The notes: a model not told the origin generated them from the sequence alone. Counted from the first letter of the stretch, positions 11,849-23,400 are shown. The stretch: 64,000 nucleotides of DNA from Takakia lepidozioides (GCA_030704615.1 CM060732.1:43257053-43321052), one strand, 5' to 3'. Numbers and translations: made by a program.

Positions 11849-11924
11849 GACTACCTACCCTCGGCGTTATGCATATGGGAAGAAAATCTGTGATTGGTTA
11901 CTATTATGTTTTGGGTAAAGAAGA

Positions 11925-12030
11925 ATAGTAGATAATGTAGCAAGCTAATGCAAGCGTGCGCTCTGACGGTGCTTTCGCCGGTTTCCGACAGGTCCCCTGT
12001 CAAATCTTCCCCATCCTCTTACCTCGGACT
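11925..12030. repeat. partial second copy of the 11171-11848 element end
   Basis: The segment with cgctctgacggtgctttcgccggtttccg and cccctgtcaaatcttcccc matches 11205-11290 of the neighbouring MITE, where the text is ctgacagtactttcgccgg and cccctgtcaaatcctcccc. It starts about 75 bp beyond that element's right duplication. It may be a decayed relative or a local rearrangement product. Confidence 0.6.
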
Positions 12031-13205
12031 TACTATCAAAGACTTTAGAATGCTATCAGTTGTTCTTCTTCGGGGAGGCTTGGAGTTCTCTTCCTTCCGA
12101 GCAAATTAGACGAGATTTAGAGCTCCGATCAAAGAGTTGCTTCCCCTTACATTTGTGTTGTGCAGAAGTTCGCGACAAGCAGATCTTGTATCTTATTCTG
12201 CATGGGACAGCACGAGCACAAACTGGAACGAAACTTTGCCAAGAACATGGCTGCTGTGGAGGAGTTGCACCTTGTTGCAGTCAGTGCTGAAGGAGGAATA
12301 ATTGAATGAGGGCAACCTCTTTTTTGCAACCACAGCCGCTTGCAAAATTGTGTTGAGACAGGTACCGAGTGTTAGTCGATGTTCTTCCCGCACAGTGGCT
12401 TCATGCTTTAAAATTGGATACATCTTGTCATGCACAATGGCCTTAGAAACCCTTAAATTTGCGAGTTTTGCGAGACAAAAGGCCATCTAACACTCCAGCC
12501 ATGATTTGTCATCGATAAGTCGATTGCAATGGCGACTTGCACTGTGATGAATGCAGATCTGATTTTGTTTCGGACTTCTTCAGTCTGAACTTACAGGTCA
12601 ACCAAGGATCATAAAGATGGCAAACTTCATTCTGATATGCCTACCTGTGGAGGGAGTATTGATTTATGAATCTAAAGATATATATGCCTCTGGTTGTGTA
12701 AACCCACTGTCGTCCAAGTAGGATGTGGATTTGGACAAAGAGGTTGGTAGTTGGTAGTCTTCCTTCACAAGCTACTATCTCATCCAAATGTAACATGCAA
12801 TGCTGTGTAATGTAGTCTGTTAAAGCCTACATAGCACGTTGAAGTGTACCCGAGCCAAGATTCGTTCTCAAGGAATTCAATCACTGCCTTTGTCAGCACT
12901 GAAGATTATTACTGCTCCACAGATCAATGGAAATACAATGTTACAAATTTGTTCCTTAGCATGGCACAATTATGCCATCATCTACCTATTTTCTCCTACA
13001 TGGGGAGCATGTGATGGCCTAAGATATTGAGATCCTTTTTAAAGATTGGCCCTCCACAAACACAAGAGCCCAACATTCTGAATCTGTGTACAACCATTGC
13101 CCTAGTATGCAGGCCACAGAAAGTAGGGAGATTCGCATATGGGACCAGTACCTCTTGCTTTCTTTGCTGGTTCTCGGAGAGAATGCTCAATTAGTACATC
13201 TTTCT
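12031..13205. other. intergenic, no recognised gene
   Basis: A 97-codon open frame on the minus strand (12486-12193) and a 76-codon frame on the plus strand overlap each other. Neither resembles a family I know and neither has convincing splice context. The N-terminal exons of ORC2 were looked for here on both strands and not found. Confidence 0.4.
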
Positions 13206-13942
13206 TCAGTTTGCTATGTCTTTCAGAAGTTTACTGAGGGCCTCAGAGGGGTAAGGAATATGGAGACAGTCCTGGCCATCACTGCCTCGACGACATCGGA
13301 GCAGGTCATGGTCTTTGAATTCAGTCAAGTGAGTGCGTAGAGTCACCTCACTGCTCACCAAAAACTGTTCCCTGCATGCTGTGTACAAGCAGTGCAATGG
13401 CAGCCCTGCATCCGACATCACCAATCCAATGTTTGACATCCTTTGCAATCTATGCAGTTATTCTTGTATTCATCTTTCCCGCCCTGACAGTTAACTCAAT
13501 TGGGGGAGTTTCATCTCTGACCAGTCAATTTCCTCCAGTGTGTCTAAGGGACGGAGCACGGGTATGTCTTTCTGGTGTCAGATCGTAGAAATGGAATCTA
13601 ACACCACACCCTTTGCAAGGAAGCCATGTGAGACACCAGACAGTGTGTTCTCTTCTGGACATCAGAATCGGCCCACATAATTGAATTCCCATAAAGCTAT
13701 AGAAAGGAAGGTACCTTGTTCATCAGGGTGGGCAAGCTGGAAATCTGCAAGAGTTCGGAAAACACCCTGAGCATTGGGTGTGAGACTGTGCAACACAACC
13801 GCAGCACTGCGAGCGCTCTTCACAGCTCCAGTAGCAGCCAAGATCAAAGGGAGGTGCGTCCCCTTCACAGTGTAGGCTTCATAAGTTGGGGTGTGGAGCC
13901 ACCACCAATTGAACTGGATGCGTGCCATCTGCTTGTCCCATA
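13206..13942 (-). CDS. ORC2: ORC2, C-terminal exons (minus strand)
   Basis: Two exons of origin recognition complex subunit 2. Exon 13942-13715 reads WDKQMARIQFNWWWLHTPTY... and SAAVVLHSLTPNAQGVFRTL, ending at HPDEQ. Exon 13405-13206 reads LYTACREQFLVSSEVTL, then LTEFKDHDLL, and ends with a stop after LLKDIAN, the normal end of the protein. The splice between them (donor G|gtacct, acceptor cag|GG) restores a Gly in phase. The acceptor of the first exon (ctccag|TATGG) needs an upstream exon ending in a single T. The only such exon in sight is the plus-strand one ending at 14799, so this half is on the wrong strand relative to its 5' half. Confidence 0.9.
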
Positions 13943-14172
13943 CTGGAGACACCCAACCAAAAAATGCCCATCTTGACCAGCACACGGCTCCCATGTCCAT
14001 ATGTTTGAATCATAAGTTGTCACTCTCTGCAAGTTTCTTTCTCTTGCTGCAATCGTGGCATTTTCTCGGCATTGCAAAGGTCGCTCCATTCTGTCTCCCT
14101 CTTGAAGGTACCACTACTATATACTCTAAAGTGTAATGACATAATCATTATGGGCACAAAATACCTGTGCAG

Positions 14173-14799
14173 ATGTGGGTTTGGGCTTTTGATGTATGGA
14201 TTTGGATCAAAGAAATCACTCTTACAAGACTTCGCAAATTCGTCGTTAGTGGATGGTGCAGCGGTTGTCGTGAATGGCTACCACCCTGCAGTTAATATCA
14301 AACATGTGAGTAATCTGAATTTCTGAGTAAGTTTATTGTAGTTTGTTAGAAGTTTTGCCACTGCACATTGGCAGAATTCCGCATCTTTTATCTTGAGATG
14401 TGTTTATCGAATTCTAGGTTCCTGAGAACATTCCTATGAGTCCTGGGGGTTGTATTACTGCTCAGGGATGCTGAATCCCAGCTGACAGCTATAATGTACT
14501 GGAGCAGGTGGTGTACACAGTGGCAAATATTCTGTGGGAATCAAGGAAAAAGAAGAGCAGTGCATCCACCAGGCCCAACAGAGCTTGTGGGAGCTTGCCC
14601 CCACTAAGCTCTAACAGCTTGGAGGACCTCCTAGTGTTTCTCACAGGCGATGAAGAATCGGCACATGTTTATGTCATAGTACACAATATTGATGGACCTG
14701 TTGTTAGGGATCAAAACATTCAGTGTACACTTGCTAATGTGGCAGCCTCTCCACATGTGCGGTTTGTGGCTTCAATTGACAATGTGAATGCTCCCTTGT
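14173..14799 (+). CDS. ORC2: ORC2, central exons (plus strand)
   Basis: Exon 14173-14305 gives [18 protein letters not shown], the hallmark ORC2 block, and ends [11 protein letters not shown]. Exon 14508-14799 begins [11 protein letters not shown] and includes [13 protein letters not shown] and [11 protein letters not shown]. Both have GT-AG borders (acceptors tgtgcag and gagcag, donors gtgagt and gtaagt). The last exon ends with one base (T) of a split codon. In ORC2 proteins the next residues are LWDK..., which are exactly encoded by T plus the TA|TGG|GAC start of the minus-strand exon at 13942. The two halves are therefore complementary parts of one protein with no overlap. The N-terminal region (about 90-110 residues in plants) was not located. 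Confidence 0.9.
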
Positions 14800-15016
14800 G
14801 TAAGTACTTGATACCCTGGACACAGCCCAAAAAGAGAGCTGCACTCATTGTTGTCCCTGCTGGACAATGATACCGTGGCCAGTCTATGTCAACATGGTCA
14901 ATTTGTCCTCGAGTATATTCTCTGTGCGATACAAACCTTTGGAGCCTATTGATTCGAGCACTGCAGCTGTCGCATTTGGAATAGCAACAGCCACGTGTGA
15001 GGCTAGAGTGCACAGG

Positions 15017-15074
15017 TTTGGCGCCAAGTTTCTCGAAATTTCCCGCCCTTCCTCACATCCTCCTATGTATAAAT
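15017..15074 (+). promoter_or_regulatory. E2F-site cluster with TATA box
   Basis: TTTGGCGCCAAG (15017-15028) is a near-perfect palindromic E2F site, and TTTCCCGCC (15039-15047) is a second E2F-type word 10 bp on. TATAAAT follows at 15068-15074. E2F control of ORC genes is established in plants, so this may be ORC2's own promoter displaced by rearrangement. The TATA box, however, points rightward, away from the ORC2 exons. A 34-codon ATG frame at 15210 (MTKESAAMSERKG...) ends near a possible donor at 15293, but I could not follow it. Confidence 0.5.
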
Positions 15075-15079
15075 TGCCG

Positions 15080-16517
15080 CACTCTTGGGTGTGTCGTTGC
15101 AGCATGCCTGCATGAGAAGCATGGTGTGTAGTGTTTTTCAGATCTTACGTTCTAAATAGGGAACGAGCAGATGTATATCAAGAACTAAGCTGTAAAATGT
15201 AGAGTTCAATGACCAAGGAATCGGCTGCCATGTCTGAACGCAAGGGCATGGCAGAGGAAGCGGCTATGATGAAGAGCAAGAAATGTCTGCACAGTAGGTT
15301 GCTGGTATAGAACTGAGCAGCAAGCTTGCCTTCCCAGTGTGTGGAGTGACATTTTTTGTGCTGCTACCCACAGTCCTAGATGTTATGCAGGGCTTTTCTG
15401 AGTCGGGTTGGTTTCAAATCCTTCACCATTACAGGCGGTTGGCATTCAACTTCCAGCCATCAGCTTCATGGAAACCTGGAAACTCCCTTGCATGCCTCTC
15501 TCCTTTCTATTGCATTGTAGCTGTGACATCCAGATTTTGAAGCATCTTAGTAAAGAGTAACAACTCCATATAGACATAAAAGGGAACTCAAACAGATGTT
15601 GCACCAGGCCAAGTTACACCCTAAACTAGCGAAACATTGAGAGTACAGTTCTGACATTATGTTAACAGTCACGAAGTCTCAGACCATCAACTTCATCATA
15701 TACAAGCTGCCACCTCTCCCCACCAACTCCACCAGCTCCCGATTGCCTAGTGGTAACTCTATGCTCAAATTCGTGGGCATGCCATAATACAAATCTTCAT
15801 ACTGGGTTTCTGCCACATTTCCAGAAGTGAAGGAAAATTCAGCTATGATGCCCACTAGAACTCAGCAGGAAAAGCGCCTACGGAAACTCACCATAGATTA
15901 ATGAAGGAAAAATGTCAGGCAAATGGCCACCCGACCAACTCATCCAGGGAATTGTGGGAGGGAATAAACATTGATCCCTTCCAAAATCGGTTATGGACAT
16001 AAACCCTGTTGGATGTGTGCAAACTTCAAAATTGTGGATCCAAAGCCAAGACACCTAGAAACTCTAAAAGGCAGGTTGAAGGAAACCAATCAAAAATCAC
16101 AGTGAACAATGTTATCAACCCTCAAAGGCCACCTCAAAGCACAAGCCGACCCGAGTCCTGCAATAGGACCATTCCTCCTTATAATTTGCTCACATCATTG
16201 TCTCTGGCAGACCAGATAGTCCCATAAAAGATCCTCGCAGCCAGCCATTACCGACTCACTAAATTGTTCACTTAGTCTGTTTCCATTTCCCAATGACCAG
16301 CTCATTTCCATTTCCTTCCCCTTCCATGACTGGAAGGCACCTTAAGCAGAAAGCATAACTCTTTCCTATGGTTGCAAGCGTCTCCTCATAGCGGGAATTC
16401 AACACAGCCCAATCCTCAATTTCTCTACCTGACAAAGATTATACAATATCACATCCATGATATCTGAGCAATGCACCAGAAAACTGATGCACAAATACCA
16501 AAGATGCTTGCAGACAC
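15080..16517. other. intergenic, no recognised gene
   Basis: It holds the possible short first exon noted beside the 15.0-kb promoter and a 67-codon frame at 15337-15540 with no family resemblance. The rest is unremarkable. I see no ORC2 N-terminal exon on either strand. Confidence 0.4.
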
Positions 16518-17270
16518 TCATTGGATGGTGGTGACCTGTGCCCACTCCCCATCAACTGCTTCTTTCCAGAGGGTCACATTGTTGTTCGCATCCGCGACTG
16601 CCAGTATGTTCCCAGGTAGCGACCAGCTCACCCGCCAGACAGGAGTCTTGAAATCATGCAATGTGAGGCCTTCCCACTGATCACCCTCTTTGACCTGGAT
16701 CCATGGTGGAGAGGTCAAGCAAATGATAAGGATCAATAAATATGTTGCGGGAAATGCTTCAGTAACAAATTGGAAATAGAAATTGCATATCTTCCAAGCA
16801 TTTAATGCTAAGCTACATGTGTGTGGATGTGAACAGATTACCTGGGTCCAAATAACCACCGTTCCACCTTGAGAAGCACTCGCTGTGGTGGACTTGGGCA
16901 GCCCAAGGTTAGGCGCGCCCAGGCTACATCTTGAAAGAGGAGGGAAGCAATCGAGTCTCCAGTCCCCCCCTGTGTATTTCCACACCTTCACTGTATTGTC
17001 ACAACCCGCAGAAGCCAGCTTCTGAACAGGCCCGGTATTCTCCCCCACTAGAGAACCTGGAGCGGCAGCCGGGGCCCAGGAGACCGATGTCACGCCCACA
17101 GGATGTGCGGGCTCGATCTTAGACTTTTCGCATGCTCCATCTGCCTTGTGGGTCAAAACAGAAATTGTCCCATCCGATGACCCGCAAGCTAGGCCCAATC
17201 CAAACTCATGGGGAGCCCAGCCAATACTGTTCACCGAAGATTCATGCTCCTGGAAAACCTGCCATTTCCA
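16518..17270 (-). pseudogene. SEC13: SEC13 (COPII/nuclear-pore WD40 protein), damaged 3' part
   Basis: SEC13 is a WD40 propeller of the COPII coat and nuclear pore. An exon from about 17270 to 16842 reads VFQEHESSVNSIGWAPHEFG, LACGSSDGTISV, AHPVGVTSVSWAPA and ASAGCDNTVKVWKY. An exon 16694-16518 reads TPVWRVSWSLPGN, then NNNVTLWKEAVDGEW and a stop. Between DCFPPL and PNLGLPKST the blade sequence normally near HTDWVRDVAWA is missing about six residues. The letters DVAWA survive only in another frame (near 16925-16935), so a deletion and a small insertion compensate. A WD-repeat Asp in SQDG is Gly here. The first two or so blades were not found upstream. I call it a degenerating copy; a divergent working gene is less likely. 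Confidence 0.7.
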
Positions 17271-17279
17271 AAAACCAAC

Positions 17280-18735
17280 GAGTTCGAGCTCCTCCAGCGA
17301 GTGTTACAGTATGTACGGGAAGGGAACGAGGGAATCATACAAAGGGAAATGGGTCCTGTGGGGTAAGAGGAGAGACATTGAAAAAATAGGTTCTCCCTGC
17401 ATGGGTGAGACTTCAAGATAGGGGAGTGCAGTAGCAAAGAAATCGTTCTTTGTGACCATGAATAGTGCATTGCAATCTGTCCCCCAACCCATCGCCATAA
17501 AAAGTGAGTCTCGCAGTCAAGCACAACATCTAAGGTGTATCTACCTTCCTGCAGCCTCAAACTAGAATGGCTTATCATTTCTGTTCATAGATCCACTGGA
17601 CACTAGTTCTCTGCCAACATAAGATGCAAACTATAACTTGAAAATCACTGAGGCCTCCGCAAAGCGAATCTTGGGTTGAAGTTATCATTCAAGGCAACTG
17701 CACATTTTGAGAAGATCTAATCATCCTGCAAACTGCTATATAGAGTTGACAGTAGAGCCAAACTATTACCCCGCACTTCACCTAATCAGCAGACTCACCT
17801 CACAACTGCAGACACTCGAAGGAGCATCCCCTTTAAACGCAGCTCAAGGTCAACCTGCCCCAAGTCAATGACCTGCATGAGTCACCTTATACAAGCAAAG
17901 CCTATAATGGAACCAATATCACTCCATACCGCACCTGCCCACTTAGAAGTATTGAAGTCTACTCATGCTGGCCAACCCCACTAGAAGCCAAGGTGGATAA
18001 GCCGCAAAATGTGTTGATAAAACAGGTTTGAACATGTGCCTTGAAACACCTGTGGGCAGGTCTGCAGATGGCTAATATGTCAAGGATACTCAGGCAGTCA
18101 GCACACAAACACATACAAGATGGATCCCATGATTTGACGATGTGGCTTTAATCCCGAAAAAAATCAACCATCTATAACCCAGAAAGTATCATGGTCCCTG
18201 CCATGATACAGGCACTGAAACCAGGTGAAAAGATATTAATGTCCCATGAAACACTGGAGAAATCTCAAGAGAGAGGGTTGATATATGAGGCAACTCCAAC
18301 ATAAATGAAGTGGAGTATTTCAGATATCACTACAAACCTATTTAATGTGCATGCACCATATACAACCATCTTTTCAACACCTTCGATTCAACAAAGAAAT
18401 AAACATGGTAGCTTGCAAGCAGAGATACAGTGGCAGATACTTGGAGCCCACCTCATAGCAGTCTGGCGGTCTGGAAAGGACAAATCATTGCGCCCATGTG
18501 CATGAACAGAGTGTGGACAGAGTGTGAAGCTGCTGGTACCCACAAAACAGAATGTTCCAGACGTGGAATGGATATCATGGATACCATAGAAACAAGATAA
18601 TTGAAGTGCCTTTCATGTCTCCTAAGACCTGAAACATTTGGTAGTTCCAGTACTAGCCATCACAACCAAAATTACAACTCATTTTTCGACAATTTCTCTA
18701 GGATGAAGAGCCCAATGCACAAGATATGTTACAAC
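17280..18735. other. intergenic or degraded SEC13 upstream region
   Basis: I searched both strands for the N-terminal SEC13 blades (a TGHRGPVWQV-like block) and saw none. Small open frames here lack family resemblance. Confidence 0.35.
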
Positions 18736-19469
18736 CAGTGTTGTACTGGTATGTGCCAGTAGGCCAGGGTATGTGGACTGGTATGAGTAAGGGTATTGTA
18801 GACATACCAGTTGGGTATATCTTGGGGGCATATACCCCGACTATACAATGGACCTCGGTTTTGAACACTGGACCTACCCCCGTACCTACCATACCAGTCT
18901 AAGTATGAATTACTTTCATACTCCGCTTGAGACCCATATTGAGGGTTGATGAACCCAAGCTAGCATCGGTATGTGTAATGATACAATAGGGGTAGAAGGT
19001 ATGGCGTACAATGATCAGCATACAAGGTACAATATGCAAGATTTCTTCAATTTTTGTCACGGCAGAGCTTTTCTCCCATTTGTTACAATCTAGCCTTACA
19101 AAACAAAGACCTTCACTAATTTATGAGCAATACAAATTAGTTTGCATGGGCATGTGTGATTGCAATTCTTTTTAACCTTTTGTATGTTGCCCTCAAATCT
19201 GGTTTTAATTTCGTCTTTGAATATAGTATGATGACTGTTAGGGTATACCATACCATTGCACATGCTCCGTCATTTGAGTTTTTGCCATACCCATGCCTGT
19301 GGGACCAGGATATCTCAAAATTGGAAATACCCATACCCATCCTATAACCTACCTGGCCCGTCCTAATCTACCCCGGGCCCTACCAATTGGACCCAAGAGC
19401 CAAGTTGGACCTACCAGTACCAGTCTGGTATGTCAAAATGGACATAATGGACATACCAGTAGAGCACTG
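18736..19469. mobile_element. hAT-type MITE with 8-bp TSD
   Basis: The 8-mer gttacaac at 18728-18735 recurs exactly at 19470-19477. The enclosed 734 bp begin CAGTGTTGTACTGGTATGT and end in the reverse complement of CAGTGCTCTACTGGTATGT, a 19-bp terminal inverted repeat with two mismatches. An 8-bp duplication and CAGTG ends are features of the hAT superfamily. The subterminal zones are full of ACTGGTA/TACCAGT and GGTATG words in both orientations, as hAT transposase sites often are. There is no coding capacity, so it is non-autonomous. Confidence 0.87.
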
Positions 19470-19477
19470 GTTACAAC

Positions 19478-19870
19478 CTAGCGTCTCTGAGCCTCATAGG
19501 AAAATCTTATGATAGAAAATGGTTGTTTCTAAAAATAGACCAAAGTAGCCATCTCGTATCAGAGAGACTAATGAAGGAGAAGATATGTTCTTCGTAGTCT
19601 CAATCTCTCTATTATGAGCCTGCGCCAGCTGCAGATGCATAGTAGATAGATCAATATTTGGCAACATTAGGATGCTCTTTCAAATCGGACTAGGGGCATT
19701 GAGAGTCCATAATCTTACAAGTCAGTGTAAATGTCATCATTGAATCTCAACTCGTTAAAACACACTCATAGATCGCCTCCTATTATGCAAGTAGTGTTGT
19801 TTAAAATAGAACCCTGTTTGTGACCACCACAACTGCTTCCAGTCCTTCAATGGAATATCGCCCACCAAAT
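19478..19870. other. intergenic, nothing seen
   Basis: Short spacer between the hAT MITE and the 3' end of the ROCO pseudogene, with no coding or repeat signal. Confidence 0.4.
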
Positions 19871-21456
19871 TTCATGGTCGTATCAATGTGTAATTCTCCA
19901 ATCCCTGCTTCTGACATTCTTTGCAAATCCATGCTATTTCGGTTTTTCTTCCAGGCTCCTTATACAAGACTTGCTCCAAACCAAACACACTTGAGATGTT
20001 ATTTACATCTCCCAAGAAGTCAATGAGACCCCATGTAGCTGCATCTTTGTCAAATGGCAGACCATCGTCCCCTCCATCTGCGGGTAACACCTTATCGATA
20101 ACCCCGGAGTCTAAACCAAGCGCTAGAAGGTCCGCAAATTCAAGGATCATACTGCCTACCCCAGTTGTTATGTGCACACCCACTTTTGATCAACAATGTA
20201 ATGGTTTTGAGGCCCCATACCAACAATGGTCGAATATTACGTCCCAATTCACTTTCACGAGTAACCGGACAACCAACTTGACCATGTACTACATGGATAG
20301 CATTTATGTTCTCACACATGAAGTGAAGTTGCAATGGAGTCGAGCCTGACAAGATGTAGGTGAATATTTTTCTGCCAAACGCGACGTCAGTGGTGGTGAA
20401 GTAGACAAGCCGAGGAACTTTACGTTGTTGCAATTATTCAGAGAAGTCGATCATCTTATCCAACTTTGAGCAAAGACTTGGCAAAAGTTTTTTTGCAAAG
20501 ATTCAATGTCTTTGCCCAGTTTCAATATGCTTGCTTGTAACGTCTGTAAATAGTTCTTCACCTCCTTCATGTCACTTCGGATCTCGTGATGTAAATTCTT
20601 CACACCTTTTGCAATACCAGCTATAGTCTCTTCAACTTCAATTGGAGTATTCCATTGAGTAGCTTCGTGCTCCTCCATATTATCTGTATCATTTAACAAA
20701 TTAAGTTTTTGTTGCATACTTTTCAAATATCGAAGGCGGCTGGACAACATATCCACACATTCTTTGTTGCCCAACAAACCTCGACCTTGTCAAAACCACC
20801 TTGCACTATATTACCCTCAGACGGGTCCTATGTATGTGCATATGTGAGCTTGCCTACATTCTTGAGCATGTCCTTCTCCACCTTCCCTTTTAACATCTTC
20901 ACCAACACTGCTTGATTTTTTCGGTATTTATATGGGTCAATCTCTCCACGCACATTGGTCGCAAAATGTTGTTCACAAGTACAACTCCTTGACATCCAAC
21001 TGTTGGAGAGGCACATAAACTGACAATGTGCTTCATGATTTGTTCTTCCACAAATTCGAGAATCTCATCTCTTGTCTTCAACGATGAACGAGAGCGGACT
21101 AGAATGTCAATGTCGAAGCCTGTATCGCCACCATACTCGACTATGATCTCCATACGATCGTAACCAAAAGAGATCACATCTTTGTCAAGGTGGTAGCCTT
21201 TACTCTTGCGAAATGATACCTGTATGAGTAAAATGACATATGTATATGATAGTTATATATCCAACTCGCACTACATTTTAAATTATTTTTTGAATTAATT
21301 GGCTTTAGTCACACATACAATCAAACCACTTATTTTGCTATTCATGTGGAATTCGATCGGCTCGGCGATGACTCGTAATCGAGTCTACTTTATCTCGGGA
21401 AGGGATAACTAAGACAAGACAAGCCTACAGGCTGTCCTAGTACTATCTCTATTTTG

Positions 21457-21461
<5 letters not shown>

Positions 21462-21487
<26 letters not shown>
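21462..21487. repeat. (TA)n microsatellite
   Basis: A run of about 13 TA units lies in a ROCO intron immediately before the SINE at 21499. Confidence 0.9.
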
Positions 21488-21498
21488 CTTGGTTTCAG

Positions 21499-21665
21499 AC
21501 AACCAAGTTGTAGCCCAATGGTAATGGACATATACCACTTTGGAAGAAGTTGTGGATTCAATCCACCGATTGGTGTCACAAAGGTGTCTGCCTTCTTGCT
21601 GGAAGGCAATAGCCCACCATAATCTACTCTTCTTTCGGGAGGCGTCATATATTATTATATATGTA
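21499..21665 (+). mobile_element. tRNA-derived SINE, family 1
   Basis: It has a polymerase III A-box-like word TAGCCCAATGG (21511) and, about 43 bp on, a B-box-like GGATTCAATCC (21553). The body reads ggtgtcacaaaggtgtctgcc and it ends in an AT-rich tail near 21650. The same sequence, split by an insertion, recurs at 50522-51075, including the ggtgtcacaaaggtgtc body and the cgggaggcgt/cacgaggcgg end, so this is a dispersed family. It sits in an intron of the ROCO pseudogene. Confidence 0.75.
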
Positions 21666-23205
21666 CTCGGTTACATTTTTCATAGGATGATACCTGTAAC
21701 CGCGGGAAAAATTCCGCAATGAGAAAAATGAGATTTTGCTCGCTACACGCCAACCTCCGTCCAATGTACATGTAATCTGACGCCTCTTCGGTCTCGCATG
21801 GCCACCTCAATGATCTTCTTTTTTTGGACAAAATGATTGGAATAAAAACAATTTTGTCATCCACCTCAAAGCACATGTCCAAATTGATCATCATATGTAG
21901 TAGGTCTTTTATTGTGGATCCAAGTATCTTTTGACCTGTATCTTCTCGCCACGGTGTAAAAGAACTTGAATACTCATGATGGTTTTTATGAGTTCTATAG
22001 ACACACAACCATCATCGCTCTCAAATCGAAGCTTGGCGTGCAGATCAAAGATCCCTGAACTTGTGATGAGATTTCCCATGATTTTATGACAAACCAATGG
22101 GGGCTTAAAACCACGCATTGAGAATCACCTTCGTAATGAATTAGCTGACCAGCTTCATGCAAGGTCGCAACAACAGCTCTCCGTAGATTTTCAATTCTCG
22201 GAGGATCATCAATCGTACTCTCTCTCAAACTTGGTATTTCATTGCAAAGAGCAACAAAATCAGCCCATTGTAGGAGAGGCGGGTGAGGATTTCGTGTGTT
22301 CCAATTGTTGATCTCAAGTTGCATCTCAACACATTGCTCAAGGACCTTGGGTGACTCTTCTAAGATGGTAAGAAGCTGCAACTTGATGGCATCCCATATT
22401 GAAGAGGTTGAAACATCTGAACGAGCATCGACCAGATAAAAATCTTTTCCAATGCCAATGACCCTTTTAAATTGAGACCTCAGATTAGTTAACACACCCT
22501 CCATCTCTGTGCAAAATGCTTCCATGTGCCTTTTGTTTTGGAACTGATCCGCACAGGTAAATACAACTGACACACGAGGATGATACAATGTTGATCTTCT
22601 TGTATTTGAAGCGAAAAATCGTAACCAATATAATAGCTCGTTCTTGATTGTCTCCAATTTCGTTTGTCCATGGTCAACGTCGTTTGTCATCTTCAATGGG
22701 TCGCACACAAGTATCAATATGCCGGCACTCCCTTGGCCGTTAATGTTAGGCAACATCATATCATGAAATGAATGGAAATCCTCTTGCCCGGCAATATCCC
22801 ATAAAGGTATTTGAATGTTGTTGTTAAGCATTGTAGTCTCAACCTCGATCCCTCGTGTGCGTTGCAACTCCGGTCTAATGCATTGCAATTTTGAAAAAAC
22901 AATCATGCCCTTACGCCATGCTTTAACCCACATGTTCGAAGTCTTGTATGAAATCCTTCGAGCCATTGATGTCCGCAAGGTTGTTTTCCCTAAAACATGA
23001 CGGGCATATCATCAAAATGCATATTTAAACAATATTGATTGTCTATCTTATATTTTCAAAAATCATATTGTAAATGTCACCTACTATATTTAAGAAATGT
23101 AATTTTTTCAACTAATTACCTTCAGTACAATTTATCAAACCAGCCTATGTTTGGAAAGAAAATACTCATCTCTTTGCTTTAACGGACTACAAAACATATC
23201 TAACG

Positions 23206-23400
23206 TTGGAAGCTCAGTTGGATAGTGCATACAATGCCACCCAGATGATTAAGTGTCAAATTCTGCTACTTGGACGTGTGTGATATGTTCTTTTCCCCTT
23301 CCGGTGCGAAAGTGCACGGTTCCTATGATTAATGAACATTGAGGGCCTGATTAATGAACTGTCTTTCCAGGTGTCTCTTTTGAAAAAAAACATTCGATAA
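23206..23400 (+). mobile_element. tRNA-derived SINE, family 2 (diverged copy)
   Basis: The head ggaagctcagttggatagtgc resembles a tRNA A-box region; the B box (gtgtcaaattctg) is degraded. The body (gcacggttcc..., gggcctgattaatgaactgtctttccaggtgtctc) matches the family-2 body at 49085-49205, and it ends in an A-rich tail (aaaaaaaacattcgataaaataaaa). It lies in the ROCO intron that interrupts the P-loop. Confidence 0.65.

Noticed and set aside
12193-12486. Possible N-terminal exon of ORC2 on the minus strand
   Set aside because: The 97 residues show none of the expected ORC2 N-terminal text and the segment lacks fitting splice sites.
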